Source: Botryotinia globosa (lineage: Eukaryota > Ascomycota > Leotiomycetes > Helotiales > Sclerotiniaceae). From it: 64,000 nucleotides of DNA. A program made the position numbers and the translations under genes. Below, piece after piece: positions 35,661-52,140 of the stretch. The stretch spans positions 1,488,001 through 1,552,000 of the forward strand of contig RCSZ01000016.1 in NCBI GenBank assembly GCA_014898425.1, given 5' to 3'. The notes below the pieces were generated by a model. That model saw only the letters and a list, made by a program, of their open reading frames with translations, searched no databases and was not told where the DNA came from. How positions within the stretch are numbered: position 1 is the first letter of the stretch; each line of letters opens with the position of its first letter.

Positions 35661-36055
35661 TTGTACTCTTGTAATCATAGTCTATGATCCCGGCACAAAT
35701 CCAACACATCTTTTATGAATTTTGATATCACAACCTAGGCACGCGTCCTGAGCTAAACGCTTTTCGTCATTTATCAACGTCAAATGCTTTTCATTGGGTA
35801 GCCAAGCGATGTCTGGCCTGAGGTTGCAAGTTGACCCCATGCAATATAAATCGCATAAGGAAAGCTTCGAATTAGTAGGTGGGTAATAAATTGATACGGA
35901 CGGGAGATCGGGGGGAATGTCCATGTACGAAGTAAAGGCAAAATGGATGAAAATGGAAAAGAGCAATGAAAACGAGAGGGAAAATTATGTGAAATGAAGA
36001 TGATGGATTTGTATACAGATTCCAATCAATATTATCATTCTTTCTTCCATCGATT

Positions 36056-36113
<58 letters not shown>
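36056..36113. repeat. (CT)n microsatellite
   Basis: About 28 CT units, followed by three CGCCCT units. Confidence 0.95.
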
Positions 36114-36117
<4 letters not shown>

Positions 36118-36399
36118 CACGCCCTCGCCCTCGCCCTCACACACAGATATGCAAGGATCGTTGATATCATGCCAAGAGAAATAGGAAACAAAACGCAGCT
36201 CGTATAGAGGAGTCCCATCACCTCTCACTGTCCATGGTACAATATGAAAGAGAGAAGGTTGAATTCGATTTCCACCGCTGTAATATCATATCAGATCTTA
36301 TCATATCAATTCACCCAGAAAGAATACCCAACCTTACACCACCACTCTTTGTGCCGCAGCATTTCCATCCTTTCATCTTCTCCACATTTATCAAAATCC

Positions 36400-36440
36400 C
36401 AACCTACCTACTCACTACCTACCTACCTACTTACTTACCT
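36400..36440. repeat. (ACCT)n tetranucleotide tract, copy 1
   Basis: ACCTACCTACTCACTACCTACCTACCTACTTACTTACC on the + strand. Confidence 0.85.
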
Positions 36441-36760
36441 GCGGACGGAATATGTGTAAAGGGTTTCCTTGGCGGCTTAACCGGATCTCTCTCCCTCCCT
36501 CTCTCTCGTGAGTCGTAAACATCCTGTCCTATCCGCCCTCCACCATTCTCAAATCACAATATCACATCCACATCAATATCACAACATCTATCACATCCAC
36601 ACCCACGCCAAAATCCACTTCCACCCACACCATACTACTTGTAGATACATACTTCACTACTCGAACTACAATCAAACCTCACTCAGTAATCTCATTTTCT
36701 CACTCACAGACGAATCATCACATCTTTCTACCAACATAATTAATACGCCCTTGACGAGTT

Positions 36761-36822
36761 CCCTACCTACCTACCTACCTACCTACCTACCTACCAAACC
36801 TACCTACCAAACCTACCTACCT
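36761..36822. repeat. (ACCT)n tetranucleotide tract, copy 2
   Basis: At least eight ACCT units broken by ACCAA; lies in the probable KDM5 5' leader. Confidence 0.85.
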
Positions 36823-37180
36823 TTGTCTACCACCTTCGTTTACGCCAAATTTAATTCACCCTTTGATAACCACCCGAGGGCAGTCAAGAAGTATTGAAGA
36901 CTTGAAGACTTGATTTGAGCCAAACTATTTTAGTTGATTAACCAACCGTAAGGTTCCTGATATGCGTTTGCATTGATTAGTTTGATATCGGCAACAAGAC
37001 ACCACAAACCACACCGTACCATCCATCATTTTCCTCTTCTTTCTTTCCGTCTGCCTTACCAGCCCCAGCACGAACGGGGGGAACGAAACCATCTTCCAAG
37101 TTTCTTTCACCTAACGATCACAACGATTGGTGCACCAATATCATTTCACCACCTTTTTTAATTCAATGTCGGCAATTTAA

Positions 37181-42933
<5,753 letters not shown>

Positions 42934-44061
42934 TTAGTGCAATGGTTGGTCATTTGCGGCATTTGCGGCATTTGCAATCACACCAAAAGTCATCTAGGAT
43001 TCATGACTAGCGAAGGAAAACATAGAAATGGCAAAGGGGGCCGGCTGGTAGCATACATATGGTGTTCAGTTCCGTGGGATGGTTACTTTATGGATTCAAG
43101 GCGTTTTTTATGGGATCGGGCTCCAAACTTTGACTTTCCTTACGATGTATCATTTCATGAGTTGATTCCTTATCTTCTCATCTCATGCATGAATTAATGG
43201 ATCGAGTGTCGGAATGGATTTGGTTTGGGTTTGCTATTGTGTGTAGGTCTCGGTACGCGTCAGAGTTTACACAATACAGAGATAGATGAGGATTGAGGTA
43301 ATCGCATACATACATTTGGGTTTATATTTACACTGCAATCGGTGGATCTATGGTGGGGGATTGCTATCTTCGCTTTGCTTTTTCTGGTGGGTGGTATTGT
43401 GTGAGGCGAAAATGGGCATGCGGGAACGGGCCGAGTTTTGCTGGGGAGCATTTTTGGGTTAACAGCGATAGCTCGCTTTGGCTGGTAGGGTGTGTAGCTA
43501 GAACGGGTGGTTTTTTATGATGCATAGAGAGAGAGTGGTGTGATGGTTATCTTCGCAACATGGTGGTATAATACAACATGAAATAATACTTGTGCTGATG
43601 CAGTGAATAAAAACATCAGAAATGTGTTATCTACTCTTGCCTTTCCTCGATGAAAATACTCGACTTACGCAAAACTCGTTCCAACATATGGTTATGCCCC
43701 GCAAACTATGAAAGCATTGAATACATTGATTCCCTTTTATGTTAGAGGTTCGATTTATATATACATATATAATGATAAATGAAGAGTCATTAGTTGTATT
43801 GCATATGCATGTGTTTCACCCTAACCATTGGTTACATCTGGAACAAACTCAATCAAAAATAGACTCGTGAGAAAATAGCTATGCCTCGAGAGAGCAAAAA
43901 AATCCTGTAATGACAGTCCAAACACGGAAAACAAAATGCATAAATCTCAGACCCATAAGTTACAACCCATTTGTGAAGCCATCGCTCCGAAACTTCTAAA
44001 CCTCCTCTTATCCAACACATGAGTAGACAAACCCAAATTGTCGTACAATTCCTCCAGACTA
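42934..44061. other. Convergent intergenic region, 1.1 kb
   Basis: Begins with two tandem CATTTGCGG units right after the KDM5 stop. Otherwise probable 3' UTR sequence; nothing coding. Confidence 0.6.
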
Positions 44062-45996
44062 TCAGAGAAAGCTCTCGTAAGATCTGGCTATGAAAAGTTG
44101 TAATAACTCCTGAGAACACGGTGGGCAACTCTTCAACCAATCTTGGATAGGGTGAGAAGCATAATCGAGGAATTTATGGCCCCAGGCATCTTGAGCACAT
44201 ACTGATTCCATGTTAGTGTCAATTCTAGACTGCGACTTCCATCATACGACCCCCTCCATCGCCTTCGGCTATAGTGTAGTAAGAGAGAAGAGAGGAATCT
44301 ACTCACGGCAATCGCAAGGAGGATCCTTGTGCATATCATCACTCTGTTTCCAATTGTAACCTTGCAATTCACAGACGGGCAAGGGGAAAAATCCAGCGGT
44401 GAAATATGCTTTGTTAGCGTCATTGTTGCCGACGAATTCACGCGCCATGTTGTTCATGTGCCAGGTGATATCTTTGTACGCGTCGAGACCATGACCGGTG
44501 TACATATTGTAGGTGCTGGTGTAGAGTTGTTGGAGTTCTGAGAGAGAGTTGGTGGGAAAGTTGAGGAGGAATAGGAGGGAGAAATGAATCAGTGGGAAAA
44601 GGGAAACGAACGAATATTGAATCCCCCAATAGAAGCGACTTTCCCATTGTCAATACCCGTCGGAGCAGAAAACTTGGAGTTGTTGTCAACACCTGCTAAA
44701 ATCATCATGCCCTTCTCACCGCAATATCTTCTGGGATCACCAGCATTCTTCCCTCCGGTATTACCGTGCCATCCTGAACAATGTTTGACGACATCCGGGA
44801 TGTAGATGAAGAATGCATTTTGCGCTTCTCAATATGCTTGTAGAAGTTTGATAGCTGCATAGCGGGAGAAAAGTCCATCAAGACCATTCTCGCCACCAAC
44901 ATAAGCTTGTAGGACTTCGTCGCCGGCGAATGCACCGCCAGTGAGGAGATCTTTCAACTAGACGACAAAGTTAGTTGGTCAATCCCTCGCACAGACTGCA
45001 AAGCATGCGGGAAAAAGATCAACATACAGTCCCCACACTATTCCCATTCACCTGTCCATTCGAAAACGTTCCATTGTGCGAAAATTCCAGCGAGCTCAAC
45101 GCCAATTGTTTCATCACCGGTAAGTAATCCGAAAATTCCAACACGCTCAATTCATCCGATTCCTTGCTATCTTGGATATCGTTCGCGATGGTGCCGGCTA
45201 AACTGGCTGTTCCGGGGGCGATTCCTGTTCCAATTGTGAGCATGCCGGCGGTGATTTGTGTACCGAGTACCGGAAGAGTAAAGGCGAGGGCTCCGGGCAC
45301 CCAGCAAGTTCCGATTACGGCTGCGACGGCGAGACCGCCGGAGATAAATGTCACTGCGTTTTTGGCACCGATTTTGGCACCAGGGGTGGTGGGAGCGAAG
45401 TTCTAGATGAAGCTGTTAGTAATCTTTTCTTTTTTCATTATGAAGGGAAGATTTCAAAAGAACGTACAGATTGAAAATCCGCACTCGTCTGCGTAAGCGT
45501 GTCGAGCAAATTACTCATGACTTTTTCCCATTGCAGATACATCTGCTGCACATTCATCATTGCTTTGATTCCCAACCAACCCTGTTCCTTCTCTGCGGTT
45601 GTTCCGCTCAGCTTCGCTCAGCGCGCTACAGCTTGCGGGGGTGGTGTCGCAGTTATCGAAACTGTTGGGACAGTAGAAATCTACATTGTAGCGGTTGCCG
45701 AATGCTTGGTGGAAATCGAAATTGGGATCGCTCATTCCGGTAGAGAACATGTCGCTGATTAGTTGGTCCATGTTGTGGGATGCCCATGTGTCGCGGTTGA
45801 GAGTGATGGGGCCATTGCCGCAGTTGTCGGAGGCGCCGCCGCCGTTGTTGGGCTGGATGGCGAAGACTCCGGGGTTGAAGTTGGAGGGGACGAGAGCGAG
45901 TGCTTCGCGGACTTCTATGGGGGTGGGAGAAGCGGAGATTGTGAAGACTTGGGAGAAGAGAAGACTGAGGATGGCCTGGGATTTGGAAGAATGCAT
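44062..45996 (-). pseudogene. Broken gene for a large secreted protein of unknown function
   Basis: Five exons can be followed in consistent phase: 45468..45996, 45028..45402, 44612..44957, 44307..44537, 44062..44201 (introns 65, 70, 74, 105 nt; the third donor GTTCGT is weak). The product would be ~536 residues: signal peptide (AILSLLFSQVFTISA), Cys-containing N-terminal part (DFYCPNSFDNCDTTPASC), a helix with QQMYLQWEKVMSNLL, a small-residue hydrophobic region (ISGGLAVAAVIGTCWVPGALAF) and a Cys-rich end (DPPCDC, KSCPPCSQ). Two lesions are visible. A ~10-bp tandem duplication (CGCTCAGC at 45605-45612 and 45615-45622) shifts the frame, and an in-frame TGA lies at 44829..44831. I do not recognise the family. 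Confidence 0.7.
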
Positions 45997-48090
45997 TTTG
46001 AAGTTATTGGAAGAAAGAGGAAAGAAAGATTTTGGAGAATGAAGAAGAGAAGGAAATTGAAAGAATGTGTTTTCAATCAAGGAAATAAGGAGAAAAAAAG
46101 GAATCAAAAAGTTAATAGAGAAGATACCAAAGAAAGATATGCGAAGAGATATGCGTTCTGTAAGATGAAGACTCAAATTGACAGCGATTTATGCACTTTT
46201 TATATCCTCGAATTTTTGATTCTCCTTCATGACGACTTGCTAGAATCCAAGATGCCAAGATCATTACTCGCAAGAAGGATTTGATATATCAGCTTAAAAA
46301 TGTATGAAAAGCGTCGAAATTTTGCATTTGGCTCAAAATACATCGCATACATGATGTTAACCTTGGCTGGCGTTAGCAGCCCTAAGAACATCTAAAGCGC
46401 CATTTCTGAGGTTCTACACATGGAGAATGCTCATAGCCCTGCTCAAAGACAAGCCAAGCGCGTATATCCAAACCTAGATGACGACGTGATAGGATGCTGA
46501 GAGGCTGATGATTGGATAGGCTATTCCACTATTTTCATCCTTTCAGTCATTCTATTACTTGAGGTCTGAAAAGTAATGAGATAATCTCCAAAACCACTTG
46601 AAATAGTTGGCGAAATGACTTTTAGAGTATGGTAATCTGAATCTATTCCATAGGCTATCTAAATCATCAGCTCTGTGAATTGGGATGATAATATGATTGA
46701 TGTGTAGTAAGCTTATGCCAAGTTTTCCCCCAGATGTATTTGCGTTGCGGCTCGGCCTTCAGGATTGATGATTAAGTGTGAGCCAAGAGCGCCGCCGTGT
46801 CGCCAAGAGAGTACAATGAGGGATGGGATGGATTACTGCTCATGATTCTAAGCTTTAAATATCCAATCAATGCAGGTACGATTTTGGAGGAAGATTTAAG
46901 AAGCCACTAAATTCGCCAATCCAATTGGCGTTGGTGATTTTTTATGACTGGCTACCTGGCACTCGGGAAGTGCTTATTTGAGCCTATAAAACCATTTCAA
47001 TGTCGAGTTCCTTTCGAACGACATACATGTACTCGTGTGAAGTGTGAATTATTCTACCACTTGGTCTTTGACTAGCCAGATGTTCATTCGTCGATAAATA
47101 TATTCCCACACTTGCGTGAGTTTACATGTTACAAAATGAATGCCATTCAGGAGCAGCGGGTTATTAACACACTGTATATTTAACAATGATATTTGGATGT
47201 TTAGGACTCGGATTGATTTTTGAGAATCATATGCCAGGGTAAGAAGCTTTTTTGGTATCAAGCCTTCGTGTAAAGCTTCTCTTTGATTCATTAGGAACTG
47301 AAGATATCTCAATGAGCGGTTTTAGCAGCTGACAGAATGTGTCAAACCCAAAAAAAAACCTGACCAAAGAAAAAATTAATGGCCCAATCGTACCTTGCCA
47401 TCGATTTAGAGATGCAGTGACTGGTCAGCTCTAGCAATGCCACCTCGCCGTCTCGCACCGTGGTAGTAATGACGATCTTGAGTTCATACTTTGGCGTCTC
47501 AATCCAAGATTATTCCTATTGTCCTGACAAGGAAACAATATATATGGAACTCATGACAGTTTAGATGGAAATCTTCCTGATATTGCGAGACCGTTTGGAG
47601 AGATATTATGTTGCAACTATGCCAGATGTAACGCCACGATTTGAACCAAGAAAACACATAGTATAAAATATATTGAAATTTTACCCTGGATGTAGACTGA
47701 CTATTTATGACTAGAGAGTGATCGTGAGAGACTACCTCAATATTATCATGCACAAAGTGAGTGAAGTATGAACATAACTGAATCTTCTCCATGTTCTTAA
47801 TCAAGGAGGGTATTCTAAGAGCCATGATCCCAAATTAAGTGACTCAGTAAATTATGTAGAACACCCAAGAAAGAGGGATAGCAAGCACGTATTCTCGTAA
47901 CAGAAGGGGTCTATTGCCTGCTTCAGTCTCAAATATCGAGATATTGACTCGAATACCAGGCTATAGTCGATCTTTTCCGTCGAACGGGCGCGAGATGAAT
48001 CGAACTTTAGATTCTGCTGGGACTGTTGAGCTCAGTGGTTGGTTCACAAGCGCCAGCCCAGGGGTAAGATCATGGAATACTCAATAGGGC

Positions 48091-49370
48091 TCAATGCAAC
48101 GAAGGGATAGCCCATATATGATCAGAGATGAATTGAAAGAAAGAGATAGCAACTGAAACAGGCCATCATCAGGATGGAAGGTCGCCGTGTTGACCATCAT
48201 ATCGCGAATTGAATTTATAATTGGAAGTTGAAAATATAAATGTCCGGAAGATGATACATGAAAAGGGAAGATAAAGCCAGGCTTGAGAGATGTATAAGAG
48301 TAGTTATAAGGCGACAACATGCAATTACACATTGAGCAAGATAGAAATAGAATATGAATGTCTTCATGTCAATCAAACATGGAGTTTCCGCACTGAACTG
48401 ATCTTACTCACTCTCAAGATGTAATTTACAGAATGTGGGTAAACCTGCTTGAAATTACCTCGATGAATGAAAGGAATACCACGAGTCAACTTGTAAAAAT
48501 GAGATGTGCAACGAATATCTTCTATATTGTCAAGATATCTTGAAGCCCCCAATGCAAACAAGAGAGCGAGTCAACATCAAAAATTGACACATGCAACAAA
48601 CATTCAAAAGTCTTCACCAGAAAGAACTGCGAGTCAACATTCAATATTTCAGACATGCAACAAACATTCAGAGAACACGAAAGTCTCCACCAGAAAGACC
48701 TGCGAGTCAACATATGAAATTTCAGATATGCAACGAAACCAAGGTTCCATCTGGCGGTGCGAATACGAAGAGGCCAGAAGGAGATTATACCCACAACGAA
48801 AAGGTACGACTCGTACGAGTCAACGTTCAGGTATGCAACAAAGGGCCTTTTCCCATGCTGCGCTTCTAGAAGTCGGAGATGTCCGTAATGTTTCCACAAT
48901 TTAGAGAAAGAACTCGGGGTAAGATGGCGCGAGTACAAGTATCCACCGATGTGCACAAAGCTCAGCGAGGTGTGCAACCTCACCACGACTCAGACTCAGT
49001 CATTAGACGTGCAACAAAATAATTTCATGGACGGATGAACCAATACAATGCTTTCTGCGGTGCAAAACTTTAATGCTGTGAAAGGAACTCCATTGTGTTG
49101 GATTAGAGGTGGAGTTAAAATGGTACAACAATTTGTGCCCTTGAGTCAGTTGTAAATGTGCAGTCGACGGTCTCCACCATGGCGTTTGTCATGGGATCTT
49201 AATTTAGAATGCATGGCCAACGGGTATGACCCGCATAATTGACAGGCATGACGCAAAGATGAGATGTGCAACAATTGTGCATAATATAGATATAAACTGT
49301 ATACTCTCTCTCTCGTTGGGATATGGTAACAGTTGATGAGAGGGAATTCTGAGCGATAAACATGCAACTA
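48091..49370 (-). repeat. Motif array, left arm (minus orientation)
   Basis: Copies of TTTGTTGCAYATCT lie on the minus strand (seen on + as AGAYATGCAACAAA) at about 48091, 48501, 48584, 48650, 48723, 48828, 48967, 49005, 49261 and 49358. Five of them are preceded on the + strand, at roughly 10-20 nt, by CGAGTCAAC, giving a bipartite unit. Confidence 0.7.
48567..48760. repeat. Degenerate 63-73 bp tandem repeat inside the array
   Basis: Unit runs from GCGAGTCAACAT through ATGCAACAAACATTC to AGTCTYCACCAGAAAGAMCTGC; two full units and a third partial one are adjacent (48567, 48629 and 48702 on the + strand). Confidence 0.75.
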
Positions 49371-49576
49371 ATATTGCATGAATTGACGCTGTCACGGATG
49401 TATGTCCATATACCATCTTAATATTCCACAAGAAGAAGCATGTCCGAGAAGGGATACCACCCAATATGGCAGAAATGAGCGAGGCTAGCTGCCACGTTTT
49501 CCCTTGGAAATTGTTAGTGAGTAGAGCTGACTAGCCACCACACAAAACGATATTGATTATAAAGTTGTCACAACTG

Positions 49577-49603
49577 CCACGACTCGTGGCCCACGAGTCG
49601 TGG
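49577..49603. repeat. 27-bp near-perfect palindrome
   Basis: CCACGACTCGTGG (49577-49589), one spacer base, then its exact reverse complement CCACGAGTCGTGG (49591-49603). Each half is itself nearly palindromic. A second small inverted repeat, GTTGTCACAAC, lies at 49564-49574. It sits between the left and right motif arms. Confidence 0.9.
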
Positions 49604-49830
49604 TAATCTTACAAGGGGAAAACCTTTTTAAGGCCAGGCCCCACCATCTTAGATGGATGTACGCTTGGATGGACTCGCCCATGAAAGGAAGGAGGAAAAA
49701 TAACCCATGTTATTGAGGCTCTTATGCTTTAGCATATATGCGTCGCCAACGTTTGCCAACCCGACGGTCAACTGGAACAAATCCGCAATCATAGAACACG
49801 ATGGGCTTGTTCTCTAAACCACCACTTAAC

Positions 49831-52140
49831 TTTGTTGCATATCTAGAACGGAGACGGGCATACTTTCCGAACTTGTTAGTATTCCCGTGGATTCTGGAAG
49901 GCCGATATTGTAGGTGAGTGGTTGAAAATAATTCATGAAGGATCGCCGAGATGTGATATTTTCGACATCAGCGGCTGAGTTCTAAAACCTGGGGAGGCTT
50001 ACGAACAACTACTGTAGCCGATCCATATCCAAAGAAGGCTGGGATATGAGATCGTCGTGATAGAACATATTTCTTTCAGAGGTTCAGTGCTTGGTTCTAG
50101 TTTGCTGTTATGTTCTCTAAGTCCAATTCTAGATGGTCATAGATGACCTCAAAGCTTCCATATCAAAAGCTTCTCTTCTTCAGCCGGTTTCACACCCGTT
50201 TGTCCATAAACAAACCACATCGTCAGGCATCATCCTTGGACATCTAGGAAATGATCACAATTATACTTTTGATGGGAGAGGTAGCCTGGTAGGTGACTCG
50301 CGCATGTCTGTGACTAGTGGGAACCTTGATTGTCGGATCTTGGCTTGACTCTCGGGCTTCGTGGGTGTTGAACCGACATCATAATCTCATAATAATAGCT
50401 TCTGCAATCCAGAATGAATAATAGGAAAAGAAACTCGTTACTCTGTCCGTTATACCAAAGTCATTTCAACCGATCGAGTTTCATGATCAAGTTCCATGCT
50501 CGGGATTGTTTCCATTTGCTGAGGGTGGTCTTAGTCATCCAAATGTTAGTAAGCACGCCACACTTATTATGTTCCATGGATCTCATAGGAAGTTTCATTC
50601 AACCATACAACAAATTGACAACCATTACCACAACAGTACCATAAGAAAGAAGGATAGACTTGTTGCGTATCTCAATTCTCAACATTTCCATTCGGCCAAC
50701 AAGTTTTATCATGTTACATCCACTAGCTCCTCGAGGTCTCGGATTTCAAGCCATAATTCTTCCGGAATGGCATTGATGTTCAAGAGCCACCGTCAATGTT
50801 GCACGTCTTGATTCTCAACGTAACGCTTCGCTACTCAACCCCAGAACGGCCTCGAGAATTGATTGACTAGACGGGAGCTCGAGGTCGGGGCAGATAAATC
50901 TTTCGACGGTACTTTCTATTACAGCACAACGACAAAAATGTTCTCCTTCTGAACTCATCCGAAACAGTCATCATTTCACCGAGAAAATCAAAGCATACAC
51001 AAAAATTCACAACTACTTCAGCGCTGGTTTCAGTTGGACTCCCAAATCAAACACGAAAATGGCCAAAGGTCCAAGATGCCCCATTCAGCTTGGTATAGAG
51101 ACAGCTTGTGATGTACCGGAAAAGATTGAAATGTTGCATATCTCAACATCTGGGCATTTTCAGATCTACACTTGGCAATAATTCAGAGCTCCAATTACGA
51201 ACACAAGCATGTCTTGCATGACCATTCGGAGGACAAAATTGGACCCAGCCGAATTTGTACACTTCCCGTACTCCCTATTGCCGCTACAACTACCCACAAT
51301 TAGACATTGAAAGTCACAGAAAATTATTATTGTTGCATATCGAAGTATTTGCCAAGGGTGAATAGGGGCAATTGACAAGAATGGACTAAAGTAAAGACAG
51401 CCAATGCTTCATGTTTATCCCCAAGGTAACCACCCCCTCAGTGATTTAGATTTGGGAGCTCGGGAATTGTTTCCTCAATTTTCGTTGAGGTGAAATCACA
51501 TGTCAACTATTCAAGATATCTTGATATGCCCCAACCTCTTATCATTGGAGTTAGTCTCTCATGGCACGAGAGGATTCTCAATTGGAAACATGTGGAGGTA
51601 GTTTCTGGATCTACAAATATTCTCTGCCTGCTTTGTTCTTACGTGCTCTCAATAGCACCAGCACCCGCATCATGATATCCAGAATTCTTGGAACATTCAG
51701 CACCTCAATCAAATTGCCCCACTGGAATCGTATCGTCTCACCCACTTTCCCCTTACCATCAGTACTTGCGTAACTTTCGTTCTCAACGATTGTACCTGAA
51801 AGTCTCCATCAGGCTTATGCACTACTTTCGACTGTGAATACCTCGCTTGTTTGTTTTCTCGAATCAGAATTTACACATTACTTCCTACTTTAATCTTTAA
51901 TCTTTAATATAGATCATCTTGATTTTGTTGCACATCTCAGTTTCCATGGAAGCAGTGAGATTTTCCATTGCTTCTTTCGTTTTTCCATCGTCCGGTGTGA
52001 GTGGTCATTGCATTTTTGAGTTTTGAGTTTAGAGTTAGGGTGCCACATCATAGCACGTGTACTTCATTAACACGTCGACGATCATGTGCACGACCCGGAT
52101 AATTGGTAGATTTAAGGGAGGACTAATTTGTTGCAAATCG
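49831..52140 (+). repeat. Motif array, right arm (plus orientation)
   Basis: Plus-strand copies of TTTGTTGCAYATCTCA at about 49831, 50659, 50794, 51129, 51328, 51923 and 52125, more widely spaced than in the left arm (130-830 bp). The two at 50659 and 50794 share the extension ATTCTCAAC. Confidence 0.65.

Noticed and set aside
35872..36228. Frames encoding Arg-Glu repeats
   Set aside because: Translation of the (CT)n microsatellite.
48030..48075. GAGCTCAGTGGTTGGTTC, resembling a tRNA D-arm
   Set aside because: No anticodon stem or T-arm can be drawn.
48522..48986. 154-codon minus-strand frame with repeated FVAYL-like peptides
   Set aside because: The peptide repetition is produced by the DNA motif array; no family, no start context and no neighbouring exons. 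Discussed as a possible coding relic only.
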